DNA of 64,000 bases from Micromonospora olivasterospora (GCF_007830265.1 NZ_VLKE01000001.1:6448001-6512000), one strand, 5' to 3'. Shown: positions 42,111-51,348, counted from the stretch's first letter. Translations and numbers: made by a program. The notes: generated from the sequence alone by a model not told the origin.

Positions 42111-42844
42111 CCCCCACCCTGACCCGCCGGGCATCGGCCGAGTTCACCGGCACGGCCCTGCTGGTCGCCGCCGTGGTCGGCTCCGGAATCGCCGCCGCCC
42201 GACTCTCCCCCACCGACATCGGGCTCCAACTCCTGGAAAACGCGATCGCCACCGCCCTCGCGCTGGGCGCGCTGATCCTGATGTTCGGGCCGGTGTCCGG
42301 GGCACACTTCAACCCGGTCGTCTCCGCCGTCGACTGGTGGGTCGGCCGCCACGCCGGCACCGGCCTCACGGCCCGGGACCTCGCCGCGTACGTCCCCGCG
42401 CAGGTCACGGGCGCCATCGCGGGTGCGGTCCTGGCTGACCTCATGTTCGGACTGCCCGCCGTGACCTGGTCGCGCACCGACCGGACCGGGCCGAACCTGT
42501 GGCTGGCCGAGATCGTCGCCACCGCCGGCCTGGTCGTCCTGGTCTTCGCCCTCGCCCGCACCGGCCGGACCACCGCGGCCCCGGCCGCCGTGGGCGCCTA
42601 CATCGGCGCGGCCTACTGGTTCACCTCGTCCACCTCGTTCGCCAACCCCGCCGTCACCATCGGCCGAACGTTCACCGACACCTTCGCCGGCATCGCCCCC
42701 ACCTCGGTGCCCGGCTTCGTCGCCGCCCAACTCGCCGGCGGCCTGGTCGCCATCGCCGCTCTCGCCGCCTGGTACCCCCACGCCGGGAACGCCGCAGACG
42801 CAGTGGTCGTACCCCACCCCACCCGAGAGAGCGAAACCCGATGA
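42107..42844 (+). CDS. aqpS: MIP-family aquaglyceroporin (AqpS-type arsenite channel)
   Basis: The 245-residue protein starts at GTG 42107, overlapping the arsR stop. It has six hydrophobic helices and the two half-helix motifs of aquaporins, GAHFNPVVS (NPV) and SFANPAVTIG (NPA), plus an N-terminal ASAEFTGTALLVAAVVGSGI. Placed between arsR and arsC it most likely lets arsenite made by ArsC leave the cell down its gradient, as AqpS does in rhizobia; there is no ArsB or Acr3 pump in the window. Length and motifs are complete. Its stop overlaps the arsC ATG. Confidence 0.9.
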   Translation: MTPTLTRRASAEFTGTALLVAAVVGSGIAAARLSPTDIGLQLLENAIATALALGALILMFGPVSGAHFNPVVSAVDWWVGRHAGTGLTARDLAAYVPAQVTGAIAGAVLADLMFGLPAVTWSRTDRTGPNLWLAEIVATAGLVVLVFALARTGRTTAAPAAVGAYIGAAYWFTSSTSFANPAVTIGRTFTDTFAGIAPTSVPGFVAAQLAGGLVAIAALAAWYPHAGNAADAVVVPHPTRESETR

Positions 42845-43248
42845 CCGACAAGCCCAGCGTCCTGTTCGTCTGCGTCCACAACGCCGGCCGCTCCCAGATG
42901 GCCGCCGGCTGGCTCCGCCACCTCGCCGCCGACACCGTCGAGGTCCGCTCCGCCGGCAGCGAACCCGCCGACCAGATCAACCCCGCAGCCGTCGAAGCCA
43001 TGCGCGAGGTCGGCATCGACATCACCGGACAGGCCCCGGCCCGACTCACCTGGGACGCGGCCGAGGCCAGCGACGTCATCGTCACCATGGGCTGCGGCGA
43101 CGCCTGCCCCGTCTTCCCCGGCAAACGCTACGAAGACTGGAAACTCACCGACCCCGCCGGCCAACCCCTCCACGTCGTCCGCCAAGTCCGCGACGACATC
43201 AAGGCACGGGTGGTGACCCTGCTCACCAACCTGCGAGGCAGCCGGTAG
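42841..43248 (+). CDS. arsC: Arsenate reductase, low-molecular-weight phosphatase type
   Basis: The 135-residue thioredoxin-type ArsC has the phosphatase loop FVCVHNAGRSQMA with nucleophile Cys11 and the redox Cys pair in MGCGDACPVFPG (86 and 90), and KRYEDWKLTDPAG. It reduces arsenate to arsenite, which the neighbouring aquaglyceroporin would release. The ATG overlaps the aqpS stop (ATGA). A truncated, closely similar copy lies at 52655-52951. Confidence 0.95.
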   Translation: MTDKPSVLFVCVHNAGRSQMAAGWLRHLAADTVEVRSAGSEPADQINPAAVEAMREVGIDITGQAPARLTWDAAEASDVIVTMGCGDACPVFPGKRYEDWKLTDPAGQPLHVVRQVRDDIKARVVTLLTNLRGSR

Positions 43249-43327
43249 CTCGCGAGCACCCTTGCAGCCGCTCCGGCAATCCGCGCGTTTCGGGCACTAC
43301 CTTGTGCCCCGGCTCCGCCCAGGTTCG

Positions 43328-43512
43328 GCGTCGACGCCCGTGGTGTCCGTCTTGACGCGGGGTTCGACCAGCGGATCCTGACGGACCTATTCGGCATGCT
43401 GGAGCGCTACCCGGACCGACGGTTCGCCGCCTACGGCGCCCACCCTGCCCACATCAACGAGATGCGCAAACGCTTCGCATTCGCACAGTGGCGCGAGGAA
43501 CTCACCGCCTAG
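43328..43512 (+). pseudogene. Unrecognised short coding remnant
   Basis: A frame reads FGVDARGVRLDAGFDQRILT, DLFGMLERYPDRRFAAYGAH and PAHINEMRKRFAFAQWREEL then TA and TAG. The even codon use and amphipathic helices suggest real C-terminal protein sequence, but no start or ribosome-binding site is visible and I do not recognise the family. Probably the tail of a gene lost upstream. Confidence 0.3.
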
Positions 43513-43693
43513 CCGGCCTAGCGTTGTTTGAAAGGTGCGACGCGCGCGCTCTGCTGGCGGTACCGCCACCGCAGCCCCTGTCACCAGCCTGTCGAGCAGG
43601 CAGCCGCTCTCTTCAGCTATGAGCGCCGCCAGCGCGTCGTCTCGCGGTGGAGGGCCGGCTGTGGCGGCAGCGCCCCTGGCTCCAGGCGGACTG

Positions 43694-43733
43694 CGTCCGG
43701 GGGCGGCCTACGGTCGCGGGCCGCCCCCGGACG
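43694..43733 (-). terminator. Terminator of the antiporter gene
   Basis: CGTCCGGGGGCGGCC (43694-43708) and GGCCGCCCCCGGACG (43719-43733) form a perfect 15-bp stem with a 10-base loop, 5 bases after the antiporter stop codon. Confidence 0.9.
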
Positions 43734-43737
43734 CCGG

Positions 43738-45087
43738 TCAGGGCTTGCCGGCCTTGACCGGCTGCTCCGCCGACTCGACTCGGGCCGCTGCGGCCGGGTC
43801 GGACGGCCTCGCACCTGGCGGAATGGTGAACAGGTTCCCCGGGACCCGGGGCAGGCCCTTGGGCAGCAGCGGCATCGCCATGGCCGTGGTGAAGAGGGCC
43901 ATCAGCACCATCATGGTGAACATCTGGCCGTCCAGTACGCCGAGGGTGACGCCGATGTTGAGGATCACCAGCTCGGTCAGCCCGCGGGTGTTCATCAGCA
44001 GGCCGACTGAGCAGGAGTCGCGCCAGCTCATGCCGGACAGCTTGGCCGGGGCGGCGGCGCCGAGCAGCTTCCCGAGGCAGGCGGCGGCCATGATGATGGC
44101 AAGTTCACCCAGGCCGGTCCAGCCGAGCGCGCCGACGTCGACGGAGAGCCCGGTGACGATAAAGAAGATCGGCAGTAGCAGGCGGGTGCCGCTCTCCAGT
44201 GGGGCGTGCAGCGTGGTGGCGAGCAGCGTCCGCGGTTCCCGGGGCATCACCAGGCCGAAGGCGAACGCTCCGAAGATCGCGTGCACCCCGATCCAGGACG
44301 TGACGTAAGCGGAGAGGAACACCCCGGAGGCGATCAGCGGCACCAGGTAGGGCGAGGCCTTGCCGCCCCGGGTGAGGCGGCCGACGAGCTGACGCAGCAG
44401 CGGCCGGACCACGACCACCATGGCCAGGACGTAGAGCAGGAAGAGCCCCAGGACGGTGACCAGGGTGGCGACGCCCCCGCTGGCCGTGAAGGCGACGACG
44501 ATGACCGCGAGCAGGGTCCAGGCCATCACGTCGTCCAGCGCGGCGGAGGCCAGGGTCAGGGTCCCAATCCGGGTGGCGGCCAGGCCTGTCTCGCTGAGGA
44601 GCCGGGCCAGCACGGGGAACGCGGTGATCGACATGGCGATGCCGAGGTACACCGCGAAGTACCAGAAGGGGATCTCCTTGCCGTTGACCACGTCGTGCCG
44701 GTCGTGAAGGAGGGTGGCCGCGCCGATACCGAGCGCGAAGGAGAGGCCGATCGCCGAGAGCGAGACCGAGGCGATCGCCCCGGACTTGCGCTTGAGCAGT
44801 TGGGCGTTGAACTCCCAACCGACGAGGAACATGAAGAGCAGCAGCCCGACCTGGGAGATCATCGACAGGTGGGGGCGGATCTCGGTGGGGAACAGGAAGC
44901 CGGTGACGTCCCCGGGCAGCAGGCCGAGGACGCTCGGGCCGAGCACGATGCCGGCGGTGATCTCACCGATCACCGGGGGCTGCTTCATTCGGCGGAACAG
45001 TGTGACGAGCAGTGAGCCGACGATCAGCACGATAGCGATGTCGGCGACGACGATGGCGACCTTGAGGTCGGAGTGTACGAGGTCCAT
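43738..45087 (-). CDS. CPA2-family cation:proton antiporter
   Basis: The 449-residue membrane protein has about 12-13 hydrophobic segments: IVVADIAIVLIVGSLLVTLF, QPPVIGEITAGIVLGPSVLG, GLLLFMFLVGWEFNAQLLKR, the conserved AMSITAFPVLARLLSE, LASAALDDVMAWTLLAVIV (Asp-Asp pair of the ion site) and LMNTRGLTELVILNIGV. These fit the KefB/NapA-like CPA2 exchangers. There is no C-terminal TrkA-N domain; the tail is short and charged. Start ATG 45087 with AAGGAA 8 bases upstream; 102 residues of open frame before it are not supported. A 60-bp near copy of part of this gene occurs at 60082-60141. Confidence 0.92.
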   Translation of the reverse strand: MDLVHSDLKVAIVVADIAIVLIVGSLLVTLFRRMKQPPVIGEITAGIVLGPSVLGLLPGDVTGFLFPTEIRPHLSMISQVGLLLFMFLVGWEFNAQLLKRKSGAIASVSLSAIGLSFALGIGAATLLHDRHDVVNGKEIPFWYFAVYLGIAMSITAFPVLARLLSETGLAATRIGTLTLASAALDDVMAWTLLAVIVVAFTASGGVATLVTVLGLFLLYVLAMVVVVRPLLRQLVGRLTRGGKASPYLVPLIASGVFLSAYVTSWIGVHAIFGAFAFGLVMPREPRTLLATTLHAPLESGTRLLLPIFFIVTGLSVDVGALGWTGLGELAIIMAAACLGKLLGAAAPAKLSGMSWRDSCSVGLLMNTRGLTELVILNIGVTLGVLDGQMFTMMVLMALFTTAMAMPLLPKGLPRVPGNLFTIPPGARPSDPAAAARVESAEQPVKAGKP

Positions 45088-45699
45088 CTGGGGTTCCTTG
45101 GCTCTCAGCACGGATACCGGTTGAGGCCGGAAGTCGGCGCCCCGCCGAGTGCGAGGCACCGTCACGCCCGGCAGGGCGAGACGGTTGACCGGGCCCCGGG
45201 CGGACGGTGCAGCCGGCCGGTGGTGGCCGGGGCACCCGGACCGGAGCGCGGGCGTCGGTGAACTGAAGGGAGCGTCGCAGATCCCGGGTACGCCGACCAG
45301 CCACCGGTCGCGACGGATCGCTCTGGCTCGCGCCTGACCCCACTCCGACCCGGAAACGTGGACCATCAACAGGTGGACGGAGCGTGATGCCAAGCTGAAC
45401 GGGCGCGAATGCGCCGCGACGGCGGAGCAGGGAAAGCGTTTGCGGGACGCGGCACGAAAACTATCTCGTGATGTCTACCGCCACACCCCCCGACGTGCCA
45501 TGCGGACTGCTGGCGCCTCGGCAGGGCCAGACCGGAAAGCCGGAGCGTGCACCCGAAATCCTCGGCACCAATTCTCCACAGACCGCGAATCCTTTTTCGG
45601 CACGCTAGTCGACTAGGGATGCCGCGTCAAGGTACAACTTCGACCGGAGAACATATTGAGCACCCATGGTACGGGTTGTCTTGTATTCCCAGAAGATCT
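45088..45699. other. Intergenic stretch, no gene supported
   Basis: About 600 bases upstream of the antiporter, up to the IS701 scrap. It should contain the antiporter promoter. Open frames lack recognisable protein; no IS end or RNA is evident. Confidence 0.5.
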
Positions 45700-45717
45700 C
45701 GCAAGCGCGTGGGGGAT

Positions 45718-46270
45718 GAATCAGGGAGCTACAGTTCAACAGCGGCGACCGACGCCGCTTCGGCGGTGTTGAACTGGCTGCTGTTCGTGCCGGAGTCCTG
45801 GGACGACACCTGCGTGGCCGGCGCGGACGGCAAACCGGCCAACGTCCACGCCCGCAGGCTGCGTCAGCAGCCGGTCATCCGCGATGCGGCCGGGGCGAAG
45901 AAACCACACACCCGCCGGCAGGTGCCGCCCGCCGAGCAGATCGCGCAGATCCGCCGCCGGCGGGCGGCGTCGAAGGTCCCCGACACCGAGCGGTACCGGC
46001 CGAAGTGGCTGATGGCCCTGGAAATGCTCGACGAACTGGCCGAATGGGGGCTGCGTCCTCCGCTGCTGACCGCCGACGCCGGCTACGGCCAGTTCGCCGA
46101 GTTCCGTCAGGGCCTGGCCGAACGCGCCATCGGCTACATCGTGGCGACCACGTCGTCCACCACCGCTCAACCCGGCGACGCCCAACCCGTCGAGGTTCCG
46201 TACGCCGGCGTCGGCGAGCACCCCACACCGAAGTACCGCCAGCCGGCCCGCAGTCCGACGCGGACCACAC
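45718..46270 (+). pseudogene. IS701-type transposase central fragment
   Basis: The frame reads SYSSTAATDAASAVLNWLLF, VPESWDD, then DTERYRPKWLMALEMLDELA, EWGLRPPLLTADAGYGQFAE and FRQGLAERAIGYIVATTSST, ending in PVEVPYAGVG ... PKYRQP. This is the central DDE region of IS701-family transposases including the TADAGYG Asp. The N-terminal part is missing, and after PKYRQPAR the frame becomes nonsense; the C-terminal block is absent. It is not the missing part of the 2780-2965 scrap, which lies in another place and strand. Confidence 0.75.
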
Positions 46271-46298
46271 CGCGGCGACGACGGTGTCCTGCTACCGG

Positions 46299-46826
46299 TT
46301 GACGACCAGCGATGACGAGCTATCGGCGGCACGTCTCGCCTTCCCGGTGGGCGACCGGGCGCGAGGCACCGTAAGTGCTATCCCGATGGGTGCGGGACGG
46401 ACAGGGGCTCTGGTGGACCTTGGTCAGCCGCCGCAGGGATGGATCGACGTCCTGCACCTGCCGGACGACCCGTCCGACTGGCCCGCGGTCGGCAAGACGG
46501 GGCTCTTCGAGGTGTTGCAACATCGGCCCGGCCAGGTGCGGCTGTTTCCGTTGGACGCCGGGATGCGCGGTTAACGAACCGGCTTCTCGCGCTGGTCGGG
46601 TGAGGAACGGGCCGCGATCACCAGACGCTACCCCGAGGGTCCGCTTGTCGTGGGAACCGTCACGAACGTGTCCCCCGGCAACCGGGAGTTTGCAGTCACG
46701 TTTGACGATTGCTGGTCGGCGGTCGAGTACGAGGATACAGCGCCGTCGGTCGGCTGGACCGGCCCGTTTCAAGTGACGCGTCTGCTGGAGTGGACCCACC
46801 GAATCTTGCTGAGGCCGGCGACGTAG
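46299..46826 (+). pseudogene. S1/OB-like domain protein with in-frame stop
   Basis: One frame, probably from TTG 46299, reads LSAARLAFPVGDRARGTVSA, IPMGAGRTGALVDLGQPPQG, WIDVLHLPDDPSDWPAVGKT and GLFEVLQHRPGQVRLFPLDA-GMRG, then TAA at 46572-46574, and continues in the same frame with RTGFSRWSGEERAAITRRYP, LVVGTVTNVSPGNREFAVTF, DDCWSAVEYEDTAPSVGWTG and LLEWTHRILLRPAT to TAG 46826. Two OB-like repeats (GTVSAIPM..., GTVTNVSP...) suggest a nucleic-acid-binding or immunity-type small protein of about 175 residues. The stop is the only defect. Confidence 0.65.
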
Positions 46827-47035
46827 CGAGCGAACAGGCGGATATGCAGGACTCGCGTTGATCGGCCGAGCGCCTCCAAGGTCACCGACGCACTCGAGTC
46901 GGCAACGATCCATGGTTCTCCTCACCGCGCCTCATCACGAAGCGCCTACCCGCTCTGCGGCATGTCCGTGTGCTTCGAGCCGCGCGTCTCGTCCGAAGAC
47001 CAGATCACGACAGGAAGCCTTCGAGGCATGTTCGG

Positions 47036-47788
47036 TCAGGGCCGAAAGCTGGCCCGGTACTCCGTCGGCGTGCGGCCAGTTAGCTCCCTGAATGCGGCGT
47101 TGAACGCCGACAGTGAGGTGTATCCGACCATGAACGCGATCTTGGTTACCGGGGTGTCACCCGCAGCGAGTTCCTCGATCGCGGCCAGCACCCGCATTCG
47201 GCGCAGGACCGCCCGCCAGGTCATGCTGGTTTCCTCCTCGAAGCGCCGTGCCAGCGACCGCGGCGCGAGGCCAACTTTGGCTGCCACGTCCTCGAAGCGG
47301 ACCTCACCACCGAGCCGCTGCTCGGTCAACTCAAGGGCCCGGCGCAGTTCCGGTGACCGCCCCGCCGGCACGACGACCGGGCTCGGCTGCTGGGCGAGTC
47401 GCCAGGTCACCACGGCGAGCGCGGCGAACAGCGTCTCTGCGTACGCCGTGAGGGGTTCGTCGCACTCGCCCCACGTGCGGCACTCAGTCAGCAGTGCACG
47501 TGCCAGCGGGTTGAGGTCGAATACGGTTAAGGGTGCTGGCGGGGGCGGGGTGAATCGGGTATCGAACAGGACCGACGCGGTCGTGACCGGCCGCGGGATG
47601 CTCACCCGGATCGGCTGGCCTGCCTCGATCAGGGCGGCCCGCGCCGGCGGCAGCAACCACGCCTGACCCTGCGCCTCCAGCCGAAGGGTCCCGGCGGAGG
47701 CGCAGAGCAGGTAGTGGCGGTCCACACACAGGTCGCGAGCGAGCTCCGACGCGAGCGTGCGGACGAAGCTGTACGCCCTGCGGGTCAT
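47036..47788 (-). CDS. AraC-family transcriptional regulator
   Basis: A 250-residue regulator with an N-terminal cupin-like sensor (YLLCASAGTLRLEAQGQAWL, LPPARAALIEAGQPI) and a C-terminal double helix-turn-helix (about 150-248): RFEDVAAKVGLAPRSLARRF, then VTKIAFMVGYTSLSAFNAAF and RELTGRTPTEYRASF, the classic AraC signature. The adjacent antibiotic-biosynthesis-monooxygenase-type gene lies 47 bases away on the same strand upstream, so both may be co-transcribed. Effector unknown. Confidence 0.92.
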   Translation of the reverse strand: MTRRAYSFVRTLASELARDLCVDRHYLLCASAGTLRLEAQGQAWLLPPARAALIEAGQPIRVSIPRPVTTASVLFDTRFTPPPPAPLTVFDLNPLARALLTECRTWGECDEPLTAYAETLFAALAVVTWRLAQQPSPVVVPAGRSPELRRALELTEQRLGGEVRFEDVAAKVGLAPRSLARRFEEETSMTWRAVLRRMRVLAAIEELAAGDTPVTKIAFMVGYTSLSAFNAAFRELTGRTPTEYRASFRP

Positions 47789-47835
47789 CGACGGCCTCGC
47801 ACAGGGCCGATCCTAGAATTCCGTCGCCACGCCGG

Positions 47836-48138
47836 TCAGGCCACCGTCTCCAGCAAGTCGGCGCGAAAGCGCCGACTCACCGGAGCTCCGATCATCATCG
47901 GCCGAATCACTTCGCTCAATTGCGCGAAGGAGTCCGACCTCAGGTATCCGGCGAACGACGCCTCGTCGTCCCACTCGTGGACCACGGCGACTGCGTTGTC
48001 GTCCTCACGCGCGGCGTAGACCCGGAAGTCGATGTTGCCCGGCATGGCACGTACCCGGTCACCCTCCACGTCGAATTGGGCGAGGGCAGCGGGTCGGTCG
48101 GTGGCAGCAGTCCTGAAGTCGAGGATCGCGATGAACAC
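47836..48138 (-). CDS. Antibiotic biosynthesis monooxygenase (ABM)-domain protein
   Basis: From GTG 48138, with a perfect AGGAGG 5 bases upstream, the 100-residue product reads VFIAILDFRTAATDRPAALA, MPGNIDFRVYAAREDDNAVA and VVHEWDDEASFAGYLRSDSF, the ferredoxin-like ABM fold (beta-alpha-beta with conserved PG and HEW). Such proteins are small cofactor-free oxygenases or quinol-type oxidases, often of unknown substrate. The upstream open frame (16 codons more) has no supporting site. Confidence 0.8.
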   Translation of the reverse strand: MFIAILDFRTAATDRPAALAQFDVEGDRVRAMPGNIDFRVYAAREDDNAVAVVHEWDDEASFAGYLRSDSFAQLSEVIRPMMIGAPVSRRFRADLLETVA

Positions 48139-48260
48139 GAAGACCTCCTGAATAAGGCGGCGACGGCCGCGGGTTGGATGACCCAATCCTTCGGCAGCAC
48201 GTGCTCAGCCCGCTTCTGCCAGCCGGACGCGTTCACGCTCCCAGCGGACACGCCCGCTCT

Positions 48261-48944
48261 TCACCTGGGTCCAGGCAACCGCCACAGCAGCCAGAAGGCC
48301 CGCAATTCGGCGCAGTCTTCCCGCAACTTCCCTTCACGCACGAACCCGAGCTTCTCCAGCACGCGGGCGGACGCCACGTTGCGCGTATCGGTCTCAGCCT
48401 GGACGCGACTCAGGTCCAGCGTGTCGAATGCCCACCGCAGCAAAACGCGCGCGGCGTCGGTACCGAATCCGGTGAGATAGACGGCGACCAGATCCCAGGC
48501 GGACCGGTCGGCTGCGAGGACTCGCAGGTACATCAGGAGCAGACAGCCACGCACGATCAGGTACCCGACCGGCAGCAGCAGCCCGGAGGGGGCCTGCTGC
48601 ACGCCGAGGGTAATGGCGCCAGCACCAACCGTCGCAGCCAGCACGAGCAGTTGGTGCAGAGTGTCGTCCGGGTCGTAGCGGGTGTCGTAGAAAGACTGGC
48701 CGATCCATGACCACTGGATGAGCACGTAAAGCACGATGGCAACGGCGAGTTCTTGCACACTCGGCGATGCCCGGATGTCCAACCGCGCGGTCACGCCCAG
48801 CAGGGCCAGGACGAATACCAGATCGAAGAAAAGTTCAAGCCAGGTGGCATGCCGCTCTTCGTTCAGCTCCGGCCCGCCGGGGTAGCGTAGCCCCAGCAGA
48901 CCCGCGGTACGGGACAGCCGGGCCAACCTGCCACCTCCGGCCAA
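48261..48944 (-). CDS. Chimeric protein: LtrA N-terminus fused to GNAT acetyltransferase C-terminus
   Basis: Residues about 20-155 are the start of an LtrA (low-temperature-requirement A) membrane protein: ERHATWLELFFDLVFVLALL, TARLD, VLYVLIQWSWIGQSFYDTRY-D, and helices to LLPVGYLIVRGCLLLMYLRV. At about 165-170 the sequence switches to a RimJ/RimL-type acetyltransferase tail: GTDAARVLLRWAFDTLDLSR, VQAETDTRNVASARVLEKLG and FVREGKLREDC. LtrA proteins are about 380 residues and GNATs about 180; neither is complete (the GNAT lacks its N-terminal half). The join is in frame, without a stop, so a hybrid is translated. Most likely a deletion fusion with no function as an enzyme. Confidence 0.75.
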   Translation of the reverse strand: MAGGGRLARLSRTAGLLGLRYPGGPELNEERHATWLELFFDLVFVLALLGVTARLDIRASPSVQELAVAIVLYVLIQWSWIGQSFYDTRYDPDDTLHQLLVLAATVGAGAITLGVQQAPSGLLLPVGYLIVRGCLLLMYLRVLAADRSAWDLVAVYLTGFGTDAARVLLRWAFDTLDLSRVQAETDTRNVASARVLEKLGFVREGKLREDCAELRAFWLLWRLPGPR

Positions 48945-49174
48945 TCGCCCACCCCCACGCCGTCACTACCAGTGGTAATCATGACCTAGACGGGTCGTGC
49001 CACCATGCTGAGACCCGCCCTGCTGCACCGGTTCCTGCCGCGGCTGAGCCACCGAGTTGCGCAGCGTCTCGGTACCCACCCGTCTCGGCTCGGCTCGCCG
49101 AACTCATGCGACAACCAGGTGTAGGCCCCGATCGAGGTGGTACTCGGATGCCCTGGCGAGGAGCGGAGGCCCAT

Positions 49175-50401
49175 GTGGCTGTCAAGACCGAAGAGCGGGT
49201 GGGCATCGCAGGTGTCCGGCCGTTCACGATTGAGGTCCCCGAGGCGGAACTCGAGGCGCTGCGCGCGCGCATCAGGGCCACGCGCTGGCCCGAGAGGCAG
49301 ACCGTCGGCGATCAGTCGCAGGGCGTACCGCTCGAAACAAGCCAGGCGCTCGCGCGCTATTGGGAGAAGGAATACGACTGGCGCAAGGTCGAGGCGAGGC
49401 TGAATGCACTACCGAACTTCATCACCGAGATCGACGGGCTCGACATCCACTTCATCCACGTCCGATCGAAACACGAAGACGCCCTGCCGATCATCGTCAC
49501 ACACGGCTGGCCCGGCTCGATCATCGAGCAGCTGAAGATCATCGGCCCGCTCACCGATCCCACGGCACACGGCGCGAGCGCGTCGGACGCCTTCCATCTG
49601 GTGATCCCGTCCCTGCCGGGCTACGGGTTCTCCGGCAAGCCGACCACGCCAGGCTGGGGTCCGGAGCACATCGCACGCGCCTGGATCGAACTGATGAAGC
49701 GCCTGGGCTACACCCGATTCGTCGCCCAGGGCGGCGACTGGGGCGCGCTCATCACCGACCTCATCGGTCTGCAGGCGCCCCCGGAACTGCTCGGCATTCA
49801 CACCAACATGGCCGGCACGGTTCCCCCCGACATCGATGCACTGATCCAGTCCGACATCACCGGGATAAACAAGGCACTCAGCAAGCTGCCCTCCAACCTC
49901 TCAGAAGAGGAGAAGCGCGCCTGCGGGCAGCTCGACTTCTTCTGGAAGCATGGAGCCTATGCCCTCGTGATGGGGACGCGCCCCGAGACGTTGACCGGAC
50001 TCGCGGACTCGCCCATCGCATTGGCGAGCTTCATGCTGGACCATGACGCCGCCAGCCTGGAACTGATCTGCCGGGCCTTCGCCGGCCAACCCGGCGGTCT
50101 CACACGAGACGACATCCTCGACAACATCACCCTCTACTGGCTGACGAACACGGGCGTTTCTGCGGCTCGTCTCTACGCGGAGAACAAGCTTTCCTTCCTG
50201 TCCGCGAAGGGCGTTTCCGTGCCGACCGCCGTGAGCGTCTTCCCGAACGAGCTCTATCAGGCGCCGCGGAGCTGGGCGGAGCGCGCGTACCCCAAGCTCA
50301 TCCACTACAACCGGCTCGACCGCGGCGGGCACTTCGCGGCCTGGGAACAACCGCAACTCCTCACCGAAGAGCTTCGTGCCGGTTTCCGGCCGCTCCGCTA
50401 G
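49175..50401 (+). CDS. Epoxide hydrolase with EHN N-terminal domain
   Basis: The 408-residue protein carries an epoxide-hydrolase N-terminal domain (about 13-120: PFTIEVPEAELEALRARIRA, DWRKVEARLNALPNFITEID) and an alpha/beta-hydrolase domain with oxyanion HGWPGS (110-115), SLPGYGFSGKP, the nucleophile elbow AQGGDWGALI (Asp188) and the catalytic His in DRGGHFAAWEQP. Start GTG 49175 is preferred because CGGAGG lies 5 bases before it; an in-frame ATG at 49148 is less well supported. Such enzymes hydrolyse epoxides through an Asp-ester. A second, damaged alpha/beta hydrolase follows 72 bases downstream. Confidence 0.9.
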   Translation: MAVKTEERVGIAGVRPFTIEVPEAELEALRARIRATRWPERQTVGDQSQGVPLETSQALARYWEKEYDWRKVEARLNALPNFITEIDGLDIHFIHVRSKHEDALPIIVTHGWPGSIIEQLKIIGPLTDPTAHGASASDAFHLVIPSLPGYGFSGKPTTPGWGPEHIARAWIELMKRLGYTRFVAQGGDWGALITDLIGLQAPPELLGIHTNMAGTVPPDIDALIQSDITGINKALSKLPSNLSEEEKRACGQLDFFWKHGAYALVMGTRPETLTGLADSPIALASFMLDHDAASLELICRAFAGQPGGLTRDDILDNITLYWLTNTGVSAARLYAENKLSFLSAKGVSVPTAVSVFPNELYQAPRSWAERAYPKLIHYNRLDRGGHFAAWEQPQLLTEELRAGFRPLR

Positions 50402-50473
50402 CCGAGGCGACTCGGGTATCCCGACGTGGTGTGTTGGGTACGCGAAACGGACTGACGACTGCGAGGGGGATGA

Positions 50474-51348
50474 ATGGACGGCGCACGGATCCCACCCGGA
50501 TTCACGGAACAGACGGCGCGGGTCGGTCAAATCACGATCAATTACGTACGGGGTGGTCAGGGTGGGACATTGGTCCTGCTGCATGGCTACCCGCAGACGT
50601 GGTTCATGTGGCGCAAGGTTATGCCGGCGCTTGCCAAGCGGTACACCGTCATCGCGCCCGACCTGCGCGGCGCTGGCGGTAGCGACGCCCCGGCAAGCGG
50701 ATACGACAAGAAGAACCTCGCCCGGGACGTACACGACTTACTCGCCCAACTCGGGCTCGAACAGGATATCTGCCTGGTTGGCCACGACATCGGCACCATG
50801 GTTGCCTACGCGTACGCCGCCGCCTATGGCGATCAGGTGAGCAAGCTGGTCCTCACCGAGGCGCCCATCCCCGACCAGAACCTGTACCAGGCTCCGTCGC
50901 TCACACCGAGCGGGCCGGGCCTGTGGAACTTCGGGTTCTTCAGCCTCCCGAACGGCCTTCCAGAGCAGATCGTGGCCGGCCAGAGGAACTCTGGGTGGAT
51001 CGGTTCACCGACTCGATGGAGGTGCAGAAGACCGGCATCGGCGCGGACGAGGTCGCGGAGTACGCCCGATACCTTCAGGACGACGCCCACCTGCGGGCGA
51101 GCTTCGAGTATTTCCGCGCCCTTCCACAGGACATCGCCGACAACGCCGAGTACGCCAAGACGAAACTCACCATGCCGGTGCTCGCCCTCGGCGCCCGGGC
51201 GAGCCTAGGGGACGCCGTCTCCCAACAGGCCGCCCATTACGCCTTCAACGTGATCGGCGGCGTCGTGGAGGACTGTGGCCATTGGATCTTCGAGGAACGC
51301 CCCGCCGAACTCACGAGCCAACTGCTGGAGTTCCTCCAACCGGCTTGA
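50474..51348 (+). pseudogene. Alpha/beta hydrolase (epoxide hydrolase / dehalogenase type), frameshifted
   Basis: From ATG 50474 the protein reads VRGGQGGTLVLLHGYPQTWF, KRYTVIAPDLRGAGGSDAPA and CLVGHDIGTMVAYAYAAAYG (nucleophile Asp105), up to LPNGLPEQIVAGQ near 50973. The frame then turns to nonsense, while the other frame continues EELWVDRFTDSMEVQKTGIG, YFRALPQDIADNAEYAKTKL and the catalytic His in DCGHWIFEERPAEL to a stop at 51348. Loss of one base in the GGCCAGAGG stretch explains it. All catalytic residues remain, so a sequencing error or a recent mutation are both possible. Confidence 0.8.

Noticed and set aside
43513..43690. Possible small gene after the fragment at 43328
   Set aside because: Frames lack start signals and run into the antiporter terminator.
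45380..45700. Short frame reading RLRDAARKLSRDVYRH
   Set aside because: Resembles several helical families weakly; no start, no length and no supporting context.
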